Shown here: positions 38,801-46,689 of the stretch, in pieces
Layout of the letters: each line of letters opens with the position of its first letter
Position numbering within the stretch: the stretch's first letter is position 1
Made by a program: the position numbers and the translations under genes
Notes under the pieces: generated by a model
What the model was told of the DNA's origin: nothing
The model's input: the letters and a program-made list of their open reading frames with translations, nothing else
The model's database searches: none
From: Perca fluviatilis
Taxonomy: Eukaryota; Chordata; Actinopteri; Perciformes; Percidae
Assembly: GCF_010015445.1 (NCBI RefSeq)
Contig: NC_053116.1
Location: 8,832,585 to 8,896,584 of the forward strand
Length of the DNA: 64,000 bases
Direction: 5' to 3'

Positions 38801-40388
38801 CAGGAAGGATACAGAAAAGGATGGAAATCATGGAAATGATTAAAGTCATGTTGCTTAGAAGATGGAAATGTATCGTTTGTGATAGGTGTGTTAGCCATAA
38901 GCAATAGGTCCCGGCCTTTCTGCTGATTTACCTGCAGATGCTGGAAACCAGCGGCTTGGACCAGATTGGGGGGATAACGAAGAAAGGCTCTGCCGCAGGT
39001 TTGGCTTTTATGTCCTGGTCACAGGACACCAAGTAGTTCCCTTCTGCGTGGTTCTCTGGGTACAGAGTGTAAACCTGGTTGGATGTCTTGACTATTTTAG
39101 TGGGCACCAGGCCTGGCTGACCATTGCCGAAGCCATTCATGGCGTCGGCAAGGCTGGTGGGTGTATAGTTGGCGCCTATGTTGTGATCTTCATGGGCGCT
39201 GAGGGGGGAGGGACTGCGGGAGCGGTGCCCAAGCACTAAGCCTGGATTTCTGTACATGTCGTAGGTGCGTTTGCACTGTGGGGAGGTGGAGCGGGAGCCA
39301 GGTCTGGAAGAGGGCGAGCGGGGTCCCAGGCAGCCGTCCTCAGCTAGGCTGGTGCGAGGAGAGGTGCCCGGAGAGGTGCGCGGGGAGCCAGTGTGGATGT
39401 TCTGTAATCTAGGGCACAGGTCTCCAGGGTTCTGGCCGTTGCTAGGGGAAACACAAGGAGACGCCCAGGGGGAATAGCTCTCCGAGTGCCAGCTGGTGGA
39501 GGAGTTGCTGCTGGCGGGACTCAGGCACTGAGGCTCACGGTAGGCAAGGTTTTCATGGCCAGGCACAGTGAGGGTGGGTCTGGGGCTAATGTTCAGGTGG
39601 TGGTTCTGCAGGGAGTCCCGGCCATGGTTGTAGTGCTCACGGGAGGGGGTGATTTCGATCCGCGGGCTCAGGGCCAGGCCCGCAGGCCGGGTATTGTCCA
39701 GGTAGTGTCGGGCCTCCTGGTTCTCATACCCAGAGAGAACCTCGGTGCTGTAGGAGGGACTGCAGGACTTGATGCCGTACGGGGAGGCCTCCTCCAGGGG
39801 GAATCCCTGCTCAGACTCAGGGCTGAGGACTTTGTGAGGTGCAAGGTTGGGGTCATCTGCACGGGAGGAAAGATGAAAAATCATCACAAAACAGACATTT
39901 GTAAAAAATATTATGCGTTGGAATTGGAGACATTTCCCATCATTCCAATAACAAAGCGCACCTCTAAAGGCCACAAGTAACTCCACCTGTGGACATAGAT
40001 CTTGTTGTGTTAAGTCAAATTGTTAAAAATAAACAGCTTTGTGCTAAAAACTGGCCTCTTCATGTTGACATTTTCTCTCACGTGGCTACATGTCAGAACC
40101 CTCATCAAGAAGCCTGTCACATTTCACTCCTGCTTTTCTTGTTTTCATTCACACGAATAAGCCTCACAGGCCCAGACAAGTGCTTTTTAAATCTCAGTCC
40201 CAAATAGCCCAAGAGAGGGAGAGGAGTCAACTCGGGGTTTCCCAAAGAGACAGACCTTGATCTCCCGCAGCGAAGTCGCAGCAAGGTGGTTCATATTCAA
40301 ACAAGTACTCGAACTCCAAATCCTCATCAGGGCAGTTGACTCGGCTGAGCTCTTCCTCCAGTTCTTTCTCGTTGTAAAAAGAGGTCAT
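18165..40388 (-). CDS. nfatc2: nfatc2 (NFAT1) transcription factor, full coding region, 10 exons
   Basis: Calcium/calcineurin-regulated transcription factor. It is cytoplasmic when phosphorylated and nuclear after calcineurin action, and binds GGAAA sites, often with AP-1. Minus-strand exons: 40256-40388, 38932-39856, 38624-38792, 34700-34902, 34402-34574, 31014-31154, 28268-28323, 28016-28148, 26767-27483, 18165-18220. All junctions are GT-AG, phases agree, and the total is 2,706 nt (901 aa plus stop). Visible: acidic activation motif (residues 21-33), calcineurin PxIxIT-type SPRIEITPS (108-116), serine-proline repeats (about 150-270), Rel-homology DNA contact loop [11 protein letters not shown] (386-396), IPT/dimerisation part ending about 644, sumoylation-type IKTE (648-651) and VKEE (871-874). 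SPRIEIT plus the C-terminal VNEIIRK tail and the atp9a neighbour favour NFATC2 over NFATC1/3/4. Teleosts may have a second copy, so an a/b suffix cannot be assigned. The start ATG at 40388 is not preceded by a pyrimidine-rich acceptor, so it looks like a true first coding exon. Confidence 0.95.
18800..18935 (+). repeat. interspersed repeat family P, partial copy
   Basis: AAGAAGTATTCAGTTCCTTT ... AAAAGTACTAATACCACACT. The same family appears inverted at about 48165-48625. Confidence 0.7.
19027..19082. repeat. (GGCT)n microsatellite
   Basis: About 14 GGCT units in nfatc2 intron 9. Confidence 0.98.
19335..19985. repeat. interspersed repeat family G interrupted by a MITE
   Basis: CTGGCTGTTTCCCCCTGTTT ... 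CAGTC is interrupted and resumes as CTAAGCTAAGCTAATTGG ... GGCTGTAGCC. Related, uninterrupted segments lie near 43980-44230 and 63290-63390. The interruption is the TTAA MITE at 19574-19864. Confidence 0.7.
19574..19864 (+). mobile_element. TTAA-flanked MITE family T, copy 2 (nested)
   Basis: TTAA at 19574-19577 and 19861-19864. Ends TTAAAGCATTAGTGCATAAC and (inverted) TTAAAGCTATAGTGTGTAG. Inserted inside the family G repeat. Confidence 0.8.
20098..20671. repeat. (GGTT)n-containing repeat bracketed by 73-bp direct repeats
   Basis: Near-identical 73-bp segments (GTGGGCTTGTGTCAGCTCTA ... GCAAAGGCAAAGG) at 20098-20170 and 20598-20671 flank a unit shared with 22065-22460, including a (GGTT)n tract and ATTGCCATGAAATGTGTACA. 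Confidence 0.75.
21457..21515. repeat. (AG)n microsatellite
   Basis: About 29 units in nfatc2 intron 9. Confidence 0.98.
22065..22460 (+). repeat. second copy of the (GGTT)n-containing repeat
   Basis: Matches about 20180-20590 over its whole length, including GTGGCATAACTCCAG, the GGTT tract (22173-22214) and TGGTGCCCAGAGGATAAATT. Lacks the 73-bp flanking repeats. Confidence 0.85.
23475..23793. mobile_element. hAT-like non-autonomous element
   Basis: Ends TAGGGCTTTGCAATTC and (inverted) TAGGGCTGCTCGATTA. Flanking octamers AAGACAGG / CCCACAGG share five of eight bases. Confidence 0.6.
24619..24968. mobile_element. hAT-like non-autonomous element
   Basis: Ends TAGGGCTTGG and (inverted) TAGGGATGGGTATCGCC. 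Flanking octamers ATGATGGG and ATCATGGG differ at one position, as expected of an old 8-bp target duplication. Confidence 0.65.
25660..26216. mobile_element. MITE with AAGGCTCTGACACACC-type ends
   Basis: Left end AAGGCTCTGACACACCGACC with CGACGGCCGAC; right end, inverted, AAGGCGCTGGCACCCCAACC with CGGCCGTCGGACAG. About 560 bp; lies 0.55 kb from nfatc2 exon 9. Short frames only. Confidence 0.75.
26767..27483 (-). CDS. nfatc2: nfatc2 exon 9, C-terminal transactivation domain
   Basis: 717 bp, residues 645-884. Starts [13 protein letters not shown] (sumoylation-type IKTE), then a Pro/Gln/Ser-rich region with blocks shared with human: [19 protein letters not shown], and [15 protein letters not shown] at the end (second sumoylation-type motif VKEE). 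A QAQAQAQA run sits about residues 800-810. The normal donor is GATGATG|GTGAGT at 26766. If it is not used, the frame runs nine more codons past the first unspliced Gly-Glu to a stop at 26732. Confidence 0.94.
28016..28148 (-). CDS. nfatc2: nfatc2 exon 8, end of IPT domain
   Basis: 133 bp, residues 601-645. [31 protein letters not shown] and TYTPLA; the KRKR stretch is the conserved second nuclear localisation signal. Acceptor CTTGCAG|AGT, donor GCAT|GTAAGA. Confidence 0.95.
28268..28323 (-). CDS. nfatc2: nfatc2 exon 7, IPT domain (56-bp exon)
   Basis: Encodes [19 protein letters not shown], phase 1 in and phase 0 out (acceptor TTCTAG|AT, donor CAGCCT|GTATGT). It matches the human exon in content and is too short to stand out as an open frame. 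Confidence 0.93.
29300..29425 (+). repeat. tRNA-derived SINE fragment
   Basis: A-box-like TCGCTCACCTAGTAGAATGG and B-box-like GGTTCAATTCC about 45 bp apart, followed by CGACCTGCGACCCTTTGCTG and TCATTCCCCCTC. This is the layout of a widespread fish tRNA SINE. Not a functional tRNA. In intron 6 of nfatc2. Confidence 0.7.
29428..29540. repeat. hAT-like fragment next to the SINE
   Basis: GGCTGGGTTCCCGAATTCAA ... TCGAAAAATGCCTCGTCATT, a truncated GGGCTGGGTATCG-type repeat. Confidence 0.5.
31014..31154 (-). CDS. nfatc2: nfatc2 exon 6, linker and IPT domain
   Basis: 141 bp, residues 535-582. [15 protein letters not shown] links the Rel N-terminal domain to the IPT domain ([20 protein letters not shown]). 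Acceptor CCGGCAG|CC, donor CAGG|GTAGGT. Confidence 0.95.
32454..33207 (-). mobile_element. RTE-clade (Rex3-like) LINE, 5'-truncated, with perfect 16-bp target duplication
   Basis: Flanked by GCTTAAACGTCATTAT at 32438-32453 and 33208-33223. The element ends in a GATGGATGGATGGAT tail (minus strand), typical of Rex3/RTE. It carries the C-terminal 234 codons of the polymerase ORF. Inserted in nfatc2 intron 5 in the same orientation as the gene. The intact frame and perfect duplication indicate a recent insertion. Confidence 0.92.
32476..33180 (-). pseudogene. C-terminal part of LINE reverse transcriptase
   Basis: [60 protein letters not shown] and [14 protein letters not shown] are characteristic of the C-terminal region of fish RTE/Rex-type polymerases. 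The 5' endonuclease and most of the RT domain are missing. Confidence 0.88.
34105..34249. mobile_element. 145-bp foldback MITE near nfatc2 exon 5
   Basis: Arms GCATTCACTTGAAAAAAA..GCCCTGTTTTT (34105-34144) and the inverted copy AACAGGGCTTTT..TTCAAGTGAATC (34200-34249), around AACAAGATGGTTATCTTG. 150 bp downstream of the exon 5 donor. Confidence 0.75.
34402..34574 (-). CDS. nfatc2: nfatc2 exon 5, Rel-homology domain
   Basis: 173 bp, residues 477-535. [20 protein letters not shown], then [19 protein letters not shown] and SHPIEC. Acceptor TGACAG|A, donor TGCT|GTAAGC. Retains the residues of the second half of the DNA-binding Rel domain. Confidence 0.95.
34700..34902 (-). CDS. nfatc2: nfatc2 exon 4, Rel-homology domain
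   Basis: 203 bp, residues 410-477. [20 protein letters not shown] through [13 protein letters not shown] to [13 protein letters not shown] is almost identical to human NFATC2. Acceptor TCTGCAG|TTA; donor AT|GTGAGC. The split Ile codon is completed by the first base of exon 5. Confidence 0.96.
35215..35256. repeat. (GA)n microsatellite
   Basis: In nfatc2 intron 3. Confidence 0.95.
35841..35872. repeat. (GA)n microsatellite
   Basis: In nfatc2 intron 3, leading into a purine-rich GGAAGGAGG stretch to about 35940. Confidence 0.95.
36686..37625. mobile_element. TTAA-flanked foldback transposon with about 340-bp inverted arms
   Basis: TTAA at 36686-36689 and 37622-37625. Left arm to about 37032, right arm from about 37276; about 90% paired by eye over more than 300 bp, around a 240-bp spacer. 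Ends TTAAAGCGCAATTCTTGCC / TTAAAGCGTAACTCTCGCC. TTAA implies the piggyBac or Kolobok mechanism. Both arms contain an exon-like stretch (AAGNNKSYG) followed by the splice donor GGTGAGTT. In nfatc2 intron 3. Confidence 0.85.
38624..38792 (-). CDS. nfatc2: nfatc2 exon 3, start of Rel-homology domain
   Basis: 169 bp, residues 353-409. Contains SLPPLEWP and [21 protein letters not shown], the NFAT Rel-homology N-terminus. The DNA-recognition loop [11 protein letters not shown] is unchanged from mammals. Acceptor CTGTAG|C, donor GTGCAG|GTACGG. Confidence 0.96.
38932..39856 (-). CDS. nfatc2: nfatc2 exon 2, calcineurin-binding and regulatory region
   Basis: 925 bp, residues 45-353. It carries the NFAT-homology regulatory domain: SPRIEITPS calcineurin docking site, the serine-rich SPASSNSS stretch, [13 protein letters not shown] and SRSPSPLS repeats that are phosphorylated in the resting state, and a basic QCKRTY patch where the mammalian nuclear localisation signal lies. 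The acceptor is GTGCAG|AT and the donor TGCAG|GTAAAT. The end sequence SKPLVSSIC continues into exon 3 as [14 protein letters not shown] content is clearly higher than in the surrounding introns. Confidence 0.95.
40256..40388 (-). CDS. nfatc2: nfatc2 coding exon 1a, N-terminal activation segment
   Basis: Encodes residues 1-44 plus one base. [13 protein letters not shown] (21-33) aligns with the human DELDFSILFDYEY activation motif. The donor is CAAG|GTCTGT at 40255. The next exon begins with AT, completing an Asp codon. Confidence 0.93.
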
Positions 40389-40760
40389 CTGTCTCAATTT
40401 GTTTCCCTATCACGACTCCCTCCGAGTTCAGGCTGAGAGCGACAGAGACAGAGACGCGGCTGAGCTGGATATGGGGAACCTGCGCAAGTGCCAAATGATG
40501 CATCAGCGAGCCCTGCAAAGAGGTGAAGCCGCGCACAAGTTTCCTGTTTCAGCCCGCCGCAGTTATTTTCAGATGAAGGCGGGTCTATTTCTTTTTTTTT
40601 TTTACACTGAATGCAAACAGAGTTTCGAGTTCATCTCTGTGTGTGATCACGCCTCCCCTCCTCTTTGATGCGTCAAAGAAAGAAAGAAGAAAAGGAAAAA
40701 AGCAGAGATGTGCAGCTTGGAAGTGATGCCCCATTCAGACAGATTAGCGTGTTTTGACAG

Positions 40761-40762
<2 letters not shown>
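40389..40762 (-). promoter_or_regulatory. presumed proximal promoter / 5'UTR of nfatc2 exon 1a
   Basis: About 370 bp between the exon 1a ATG and a (GT)n tract. It contains a GGAAA (minus strand, forward TTTCC 40540-40544), the core NFAT site, and a palindromic CTTTGATGCGTCAAAG (40663-40678). Function is inferred from position only. Confidence 0.4.

Positions 40763-40849
<87 letters not shown>
40763..40849. repeat. (GT)n microsatellite upstream of nfatc2 exon 1a
   Basis: About 43 GT units, alternating purine-pyrimidine and able to form Z-DNA, about 375 bp upstream of the start codon. Confidence 0.98.
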
Positions 40850-40850
<1 letters not shown>

Positions 40851-40963
40851 TGTGCGCAGGCTGCTGCTGCCCCCGGTGTCTGACACGGGACAGTGACACA
40901 GCAGCAGCAGGGTGCTGACTGCACTATCCGGTAAAACAGGGCCGGGACGCATTATTCCAGGTC

Positions 40964-41098
<135 letters not shown>

Positions 41099-41998
41099 TC
41101 TACATATAGGAGGTAGACGGATGGATGAATTCATCTGGTTCCCTCGGTTGGATCGGATCATATGAAATCAATGAGCCAAAGACGACGCGTAGATCTCTTT
41201 TGCAGCTCATAAAAACGCTCTCCTGAGGGAATCCCCAGATTGACGCACGGTGCGACGCAGCGCAGCCTGTATGCTCAGTCAGCAAAACAAACGTAAACTA
41301 CCCATACATGGCAAACTTTACATTTCCTGATCTTCGATTAAAATATCCCAACTTTGACTATAATGTTGATTATGGGTTCATTTGGGCGTGCAATCCACAT
41401 GAACCACAACCAGTGGCAAAGCAAAAGTAGGCTACCATATCAGTCAGGATATTAGAAAGTAGCCTATTCGGGCAATTAAATCTAAATATATTAATTCTAG
41501 CCACACCCAATGTCAGTTGAGTAGTCAGGCAGGCTCGAAAAATGTAAAATGTGCACTTTTTGTTCTCATAACACACACTGCTGTCATCTAATGTTTGATA
41601 GCATGTCATATAACTCATATTAACTTTCTTTTTCATTAACATCCAAAGTGTACCCTGCTATGTTGCGCCGATAAAGTGAAGTTGTAACATGACATGACAA
41701 TGATATGCTGCGTTTCTCCCCCAATATGTTGGCGTTTCCCCGGCGATGCCAAGGCACGCGCTGCTGTGCGCGGATCACCTTAAAAAAAAAGCCGCAGCAG
41801 CGTGTCCCCATCCCAAACATCAACATCCGATCTATCTCTGGAACTGTTTAGACAGACAGACAGACAACTGACACATGACATCACAGCCCACATCGTCACA
41901 GAGTTAATAAAAACCCTCCGAGGGGGGGGGTCACACTACTCTATCAATTAAAAATCAAATGGTTTGATTACCAGATAATCACAACACTTCAGCAGTAC

Positions 41999-42056
41999 CT
42001 TGATCCATCGACCTCATGGTGTGGTACTGCGCCAGCATCCAAGTCTCTCTAAACAT
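41999..42056 (-). CDS. nfatc2: nfatc2 alternative first coding exon (1b)
   Basis: Encodes MFRETWMLAQYHTMRSMDQ and stops at a donor CAAG|GTACTG in the same phase as exon 1a (CAAG|GTCTGT), so it joins exon 2 in frame. Human NFATC2 has isoforms with an alternative N-terminus that also ends in ...SVDQ before the shared exon, so position, phase and last residues agree. This version lacks the acidic LFEYE activation segment of exon 1a. The ATG directly follows a long pyrimidine run and CTCTCCAG, which reads as a splice acceptor. An upstream 5'UTR exon is therefore likely, and coding may start at this ATG or further upstream. Confidence 0.75.
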
Positions 42057-42338
42057 CTGGAGAGAAAAGAAAAAAAAAAAACAGAAAAAAAAGAAATAAA
42101 AAGAAAAATTACTTTCCGCTAATAACCATAACAGAAGCTCTCTTCGGTTAAAAAATGTCGAAAGGAGACAAAACTTCAAGCTGCGACACAGCAGCTGTGC
42201 GCGCAAACTCCCGTTCTTTTCTAAAAAAGCATGCAGCCGCAGCAGCTCCAGCAATGGATCTGGTATGAAGTCCCCCTTCCTCGAGCTCTATAAGGATTAC
42301 TTGTGTATCAAGAGCGGCTTCCTTCCCCGCTCTGGGTG

Positions 42339-42344
42339 TTTATA
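42339..42344 (-). promoter_or_regulatory. candidate TATA box upstream of nfatc2 exon 1b
   Basis: Minus-strand ATTATAAAC about 280 bp upstream of exon 1b. It would fit a promoter feeding a 5'UTR exon that then splices to the acceptor at 42057. There is no further support. Confidence 0.25.
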
Positions 42345-42587
42345 ATGCTCCCATGCTGTAAAATAACGGGATTCCCTCAGTGTTTCCTCCTGTTTGTGCG
42401 CCTTTGCCATGGAAACCTGGAGCCGGTCCATGTCGGAGACTCAGGGCTTTCCTGCAAAGCCCCACACTCAGGAATCCATGACGTCTCCGGATCCTGCGCC
42501 AAGGCATTTCTGCGGCTTCTCTCAGACAGTAGCACACAAGAACTTCATTGTAGGGATGAAGAAATGACTGTAGGACACTGTAGGGGC

Positions 42588-42631
42588 TAGAGGGAGAGGG
42601 AGAGGGGGAGGGAGAGAGAGAGAGAGAGGGA

Positions 42632-42665
<34 letters not shown>
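42588..42665. repeat. (GA)/(GGGA)-rich purine tract upstream of nfatc2
   Basis: Homopurine tract of about 75 bp with GGGAGA and GA units, about 550 bp upstream of exon 1b. Homopurine mirror repeats can form triplex (H-) DNA. Confidence 0.9.
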
Positions 42666-42669
<4 letters not shown>

Positions 42670-42699
42670 AAAATAGCTAGGAAGTTTCATTATAGGTTA

Positions 42700-45600
42700 C
42701 ATGAAATGTACTTAACACAGTGTACTAGACTTTCCTGTCTAGCAGTTCACTCTATCTTCAGATTTGTGAACGATTTGTGTAGACCCAGACAGCTTTAAAA
42801 TGTTTCTGTGGTCATGGTTAAGTTGACGTTTTGAACATGGAACATAGAGAATTCCATTGTTCCCCCTTTTCCATTTTCTCATGGAAATCTGCAGCATCTT
42901 CTGATGCTTGACTGAAAAAAGAAAAAGAAAAAAAAAAAGGCTGAATGAACAAGACCACTACATAGACTGACCCCAGTAGTCATGAGGACACATTGCATTC
43001 CATTGCAATAAAAGTTACATAAGGTAGCATCCTACAGATTCACTTTTTCATTTCCACGCGGAACTTCATTAGTTACTTGTGTTGTGGGGGATGTCAACAC
43101 ACACACACACACATAAGCACCTCAGGTCACTGAATACTGAAACATGGAACCATAAAGTCGCATCACTGGAACTCTTAATCGTTGAATAAATCACATGTGT
43201 ATAACCAACAATAACAGTGCTGGTGACAGGTCTTGCAGTTGCAGTTCTACAGCATTTCACCTTCAACTGTCCACGTCATGCTACTTTAAATACCACAGTG
43301 ACCTTACTGTAGCGTTGGCAAACAATCCGTGAGTAAATCTAATATACATGTCTGAGTCATGTGTGCTGTCAAGTGTATTAATAGTTGTGTCAGTTCAACA
43401 ATAATTGGGTGGGGGAAAAAAAGGCCCAGCCGTGTCTGGTCTGTTAAGTTTCCCTTTTACTTTCTGTACAGATAATGAATGAAAAACTTTGGGGAGGAAT
43501 GAGATTTAAAGTTCAAACACCTTCAATCATCCAGCAACATAAACTTGCCCTGGTAGATGTTTGAACCTCCAGTAGCACCAACCGATCTGTATGTGCTTCA
43601 TCTAGGGCAGGAATGCTACATTTTATACGGTAGATCATTGCTTTTTGGTAAGCTGCCCACGTTCAACGGTAACACACGGAATGTGTTTTCAGGTAGTCGA
43701 GAACACAGAAAAGCTCAAATCTATCCTGAATGCATTTGCTTAAGTCAAGAAACAGGTAGCTGAAGCTGTTTTAACATGAACAAGTCCACGTATTGCCCCA
43801 GGAGAGGAAGCACAAGCCAGCCAGAGGAGCCAAGTTAAACTAACATTTCTGTTTCAGTGCCATGGATTGATGCCTGCTCTGGTGCTTCTAGTATAGTGCT
43901 GTGCTTATAATATAGCATCCAAAATACAGAACAAAAGAAACATATGATTGGATTTAGCCAAAAACATTTCCCCTTTTGGACTTATCCAAACAGAGACTCA
44001 GCTATCTTAATATTTTAGCTGGTAGGCAGATTTTTCAGACCTTCAGACAGAGCTACGCTAGCTGTTCCCCCCCTGCTTCCTGTCTTTATGCTAAGCTAAG
44101 CTAACCTGCAGCTGGTTGTAGCTTACATTTTTGCCATACAGATAAAGAGTGGTGTTAATGTTCTCATGTAACTCTCCGGCAAAAAAAAAAGAAGCAAAAG
44201 TGTATTTCCCAAAATGTCTAACTTTGATATAAAATATATCATATACTTCACACAGGCAGTTAATACTTAACGTAACACATGTGCACAGGAAGTAGGGGTG
44301 CTTCGGGGCTGCTGCACCCAACTGAATCAAAATAACAAAAGACATCAGGGTGCTGATCACCCTGTCACACAGACCACTGGAGACGGTTTAATCCAGTCAG
44401 CTATTACAGATAGAAAACATACTGCCGGACACTAGTAGGACATTTTTACAATGGGATTTGGTTATAGCTCCTGATTAGAAAATACATCTAGTGGTCTATC
44501 TGGAGTATTAGTTTGACAATCTTTAAACATACTCTGAGTTCTGGCCTATGTAGCCAATGTGGCTGCTATGACAAACATTTATTGGTGTTTAAGTTTGCTG
44601 TCTGTTAAAAATCATTTCAGCCATTGGATTTTATACAAAAAAACACCAATGTCGCCCAGCATTTAGCATGACATCATTATATAGACTCTCTCAGCGCCCC
44701 CCCCGCCCCCAGCTCTGACAGGCTTCCTGCGTCCCTGACATAGAATTGATACAAATCCAGTGAACATCATTTATTTTGTCTCAACCTAGAGCAAAAAATC
44801 TTCACTATATTTCATGTGCGGAGTCTTCTGCATAGCCTCAGCGAATGCTCCCATGCTTACATCAGTCATGTCCGACCCAAGGCCATTCATAGGAAAATGT
44901 GTGTACTTGAGAGAGGGGAGGGTGGGGGGTAATCAGAGGATCTGTTTGGGATTGAGACATGGATTTGTCTGAATGAGGGAGCCTGTGCTAGACCGTTGGG
45001 GGAACAAGGTGACTGCAATGAGTCTTTTAAACCACAGTGGCCATATAGCTTTCCGTTTTGGGGGTAACGAGCTGCTTTGTCTACCAGATGTAAATTCCTC
45101 CACTGTTACAGAACTCTTACGCAACTCAAATTATGAATGAGTAAATTAATATGGCACTCGCTTCAGAAAGGAAAAACGCCTGTGTCCAGACGGCCGAGTT
45201 TGCACTTCCGTCTTTCTTTCTTTTTTTTCTTCAGAGAGCCCAATTTTTCCAAGTTCATGCAGTATTTTCCATCACTGTACAGTAAAAACAGCTCATTGAG
45301 GTAGAGTTGTCTGGGTTAGAGCACTGCCCTGTTGCAGTTTTCCAAGTGTAACATGTGTGATTGAGCTTTTAAATCCACGCAGTGGAACTTTGATATGGAA
45401 ATGGTACATTGTATCGTGGCTCATGGAAATCTTTCTAAGGAAATTCAGGGTGCAAAGGGAAGCATGGACTTTTTGCCTCCGTTTGGGTCTTTTGATCTGC
45501 TCTCTTACATGCCCGGGGACATTGTACTTTCCTCCTTTGCATGACCTCTGATTTAACTTTTAAAGTCGTGATAATATTTGGAGTTAAGCAATCATTAATT

Positions 45601-46080
45601 GTATATACTCCTTATCCCATTCAGAGTTGCCAGGGGCTGGTAACAGTCAGCTACATAAGATTGATTCATTTTGATCAGCAGTGCCTAGTTTGACAGTTTG
45701 ATTTTGCGGATTTGTCTCGTTTCTAGGCTAGTCTCCTACTTCTTTGAAGGTTAAATATCCAAGTGAAGTAACAAGAAGCAAAACACATTTTTGAGTGGAG
45801 GGAGACTTTAATATAAGGTGTGAGGTTGCAGATTGCAGCCAACTGAATACCCCTCCCTGGCACCCCTCCCTTTCCAAGCGTGTAGGAGAAGGTACAATGG
45901 CCTTCAGGAAACGTAAAAAAAAAAAAAAAAATGTGAAAGGCTCTCTCTGTAACCGGTGTTTAGTTTGTCCGTTCTGGCCTACTGTAGAAACATGGCCATG
46001 CAACATGGCGGACTCTGAGGAAGAGGGCCGTAGGTGCATCTCCCTTCCCTTAAATTGCGTCCCCGGCTCCTCCACAAGGC
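42700..46080. other. intergenic, no gene recognised
   Basis: Includes a family G repeat at about 43980-44230 (TTTATGCTAAGCTAAGCTAA), a short (CA)n at about 43096-43113 and a poly(A) run at 45916-45931. No convincing coding signal. Confidence 0.5.
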
Positions 46081-46282
46081 ATCCATTCCTCGCGTCTTAG
46101 TCCGTCCCACCAAGGAAGCATGCGAGAGAAGCGAGAAAATAAAGTGAGGAGAGGGGGGAAACAAGGAAATGTGTTTTTAGAGGGATGACATATCCTCTCC
46201 ACTGAAACGTCACATGAATTCGGAGTTAGCAACCCCATTAGCTGCACGGCTTCACGGAACGCTTCTCTTGTGTGATCCATGC

Positions 46283-46535
46283 TCATAGCTCCTCAGTGAT
46301 CCCTCCTCGATCATAGCTCCTCAGCGATCCCTCCTCGGTCATAGCTCCTCAGAGATCCCTCCTCGATCATAGCTCCTCAGCGATCCCTCCTCGGTCATAG
46401 CTCCTCAGAGATCCCTCCTCGGTCATAGCTCCTCAGAGATCCCTCCTCGGTCATAGCTCCTCAGCGATCCCTCCTCGGTCATAGCTCCTCAGAGATCCCT
46501 CCTCAGTCATAGCTCCTCAGAGATCCATCCTCGGG
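46283..46535. repeat. 28-bp minisatellite, about 9 copies
   Basis: Unit CATAGCTCCTCAGNGATCCC + TCCTCGGT with variants at a few fixed positions (AGCGAT/AGAGAT/AGTGAT; GGT/GAT). It lies inside a larger repeat (about 46000-46690) related to 54098-54270 (shared CTCGTGTCTTAGTCC-type segment). Confidence 0.93.
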
Positions 46536-46689
46536 GAGATCCCTCCTCCATCCCCAGGGCAGGAATACGAGCTTTGAGACGGCCTTCACGCAGGAGGGCC
46601 AGAACAACTTCCGGTTCAAGCGAGGACCGAGGAGATATCAAATAAGGGAAGCGAGATGCACCTCCTGTTGTGCCTGATCCGTTCCAGAA

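Noticed and set aside
39486..39980. 164-codon plus-strand frame
   Set aside because: Antisense shadow of nfatc2 exon 2 running into the intron. No family resemblance.
46283..46535. CRISPR-like regular repeats
   Set aside because: Units are directly tandem without spacers, in a vertebrate genome: a minisatellite.
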